In this document: positions 5,409-5,791 of the stretch, in pieces
Layout: each line of letters starts with the position of its first letter
Position numbering within the stretch: position 1 is the first letter of the stretch
Assembly (NCBI GenBank): GCA_001800015.1
Contig: MGUO01000073.1
Location: forward strand, 1-5,791
Origin: Elusimicrobia bacterium RIFCSPHIGHO2_02_FULL_57_9
GTDB lineage: Bacteria; Elusimicrobiota; Elusimicrobia; UBA1565; UBA9628
Length of the DNA: 5,791 nt
Reading direction: 5' to 3'
Translations under genes and position numbers: made by a program
The notes under the pieces: model-generated
The model's input: only the letters and a program-made list of their open reading frames with translations
Told to the model about the DNA's origin: nothing
Databases searched by the model: none

Positions 5409-5427
5409 GCAACTATCAAAGATGGGT
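5409..5427 (-). repeat. Right terminal inverted repeat of the insertion sequence
   Basis: Reads ACCCATCTTTGATAGTTGC inward on the minus strand. Its outer half supplies the last codons and the stop of the neighbouring recombinase-like frame. Confidence 0.85.
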
Positions 5428-5682
5428 TTGAAGTCCATGGACGACGCCGGGCGTCGCTTTGTAGAGGGAGACGTGTTTGGAATAGAGCCATCGGAAGAAT
5501 CGGTCCGCCTCCGAGTGGCAGGGTTTTCTGCGCACGACGCCCCGTTGTTTTAAGTGTTCTTCGAATCCCTTGAGGAGGGCTTTTTTATCCACGATATGAT
5601 TTTGGCAGAAAGGAGTTGGCCGGAAAATTAAGAGGATTGTGGGAATAACGATTTCCAGCCCTTGTCGTCTGGAGCGGGACAT
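5416..5682 (-). pseudogene. Truncated tyrosine-recombinase-like N-terminal domain
   Basis: The 88-aa frame holds KALLKGFEEHLKQRGVVRR, then ADRFFRWLYSKHVSLYKATPGVVHG. This helical pattern, a leading helix with L-x-x-F-x-x-H-L-x-x-R and then a FxxWL helix, resembles the SAM-like core-binding domain at the start of phage-type integrases. The last residues LQTHL and the TGA stop are read from the inverted repeat of the insertion sequence, so the original gene was cut there; the Arg-His-Arg-Tyr catalytic domain is missing. The true start is unclear: the ATG at 5682 gives an odd, hydrophobic lead, a GTG at 5592 gives MDKKALLKGF, and the frame stays open to the window end. It could also be an unrelated helical protein. 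Confidence 0.45.
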
Positions 5683-5791
5683 GATTCCGTGGAGAGAGAG
5701 ATACGTCTTGGCGAAGCGAGTCGGCTGAGAGCGCTGAGTGACGAGACCTGTTGGCGACCGGTGCTGCCGGTGACGCGATGAAGATGGGGGA
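5683..5791. other. Window end without an identifiable feature
   Basis: The minus-strand recombinase-like frame continues upstream without a stop to the window edge (ending ...RFAKTYLSLHGI before the ATG at 5682), but the translation is Arg, Ser and His-rich and looks non-coding. The plus strand contains GAGA repeats and nothing I can name. Confidence 0.3.

Larger units (their letters stand above)
4750..5427 (+). mobile_element. Internally deleted insertion sequence (IS1634/IS4-type), both ends intact
   Basis: A 678-bp element is bounded by 19-bp terminal inverted repeats that differ at one position. It encloses a 107-aa transposase remnant where a full element of this type would be about three times longer. 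The left part, before the transposase, holds a GC-rich hairpin at 4796-4812 (GCTCTCC/GGGGAGC). I see no target-site duplication next to the ends (CGCTCAG on the left, TTGAAGT on the right). It cannot move by itself but could be mobilised by a full-length relative elsewhere in the genome. The family name comes from the transposase wording, not from a database match. Confidence 0.8.

Noticed and set aside
4929..5438. 169-aa minus-strand open frame
   Set aside because: It lies antisense to the transposase remnant and crosses the insertion sequence end. The Asp/Ala/Leu-rich translation mirrors the high-GC sense codons.
5549..5563. TTCGAATCCC resembling a tRNA T-loop
   Set aside because: No acceptor, D or anticodon stems surround it; the bases are codons (KGFEE) of the minus-strand recombinase-like frame.

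Overview
The window looks like an accessory stretch of an uncultured Gram-negative-type bacterial chromosome, roughly balanced to moderately GC-rich, with one sharply AT-rich intergenic island at about 4554-4720. Nothing in it fixes the phylum. Almost everything reads on the minus strand; the one plus-strand gene is a transposase remnant. There is no rRNA, tRNA or CRISPR array.

Layout, left to right. (1) 1-659: the N-terminal start of an unidentified minus-strand gene that leaves the window, preceded by a complete YbhB/YbcL-type PEBP protein gene. Upstream of the latter are two TATAAT boxes and a perfect 16-bp palindrome (677-692). (2) 693-1121: no convincing gene, but an unusual run of inverted repeats between 836 and 1080. 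(3) 1122-2564: a 480-aa protein with an N-terminal membrane or secretion segment and two diverged copies of a roughly 107-residue domain that I do not recognise. (4) 2723-4553: a HipB/HipA toxin-antitoxin pair with a strong sigma70-type promoter and a palindromic operator candidate. It is followed with no spacing (TAG then ATG) by the N-terminal piece of a SIR2-like protein. (5) 4750-5427: a 678-bp deleted insertion sequence with near-perfect 19-bp terminal inverted repeats, enclosing a 107-aa residue of an IS1634/IS4-type transposase. (6) 5416-5791: a minus-strand reading frame resembling the N-terminal domain of a tyrosine recombinase, cut off by the right end of that insertion sequence.

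How the parts work together: hipB, hipA and the SIR2-like fragment form one transcriptional unit. HipB should repress the promoter and neutralise the HipA kinase. The abutting SIR2-like start suggests that an intact relative of this locus is a three-gene HipB-HipA-SIR2 module, with a possible NAD-consuming effector beside a kinase toxin. Here the third gene is broken. With the deleted insertion sequence and truncated recombinase-like gene, this marks the right half as a decaying mobile or defence region. The left half (PEBP, duplicated-domain protein) looks like ordinary though poorly characterised chromosomal sequence.
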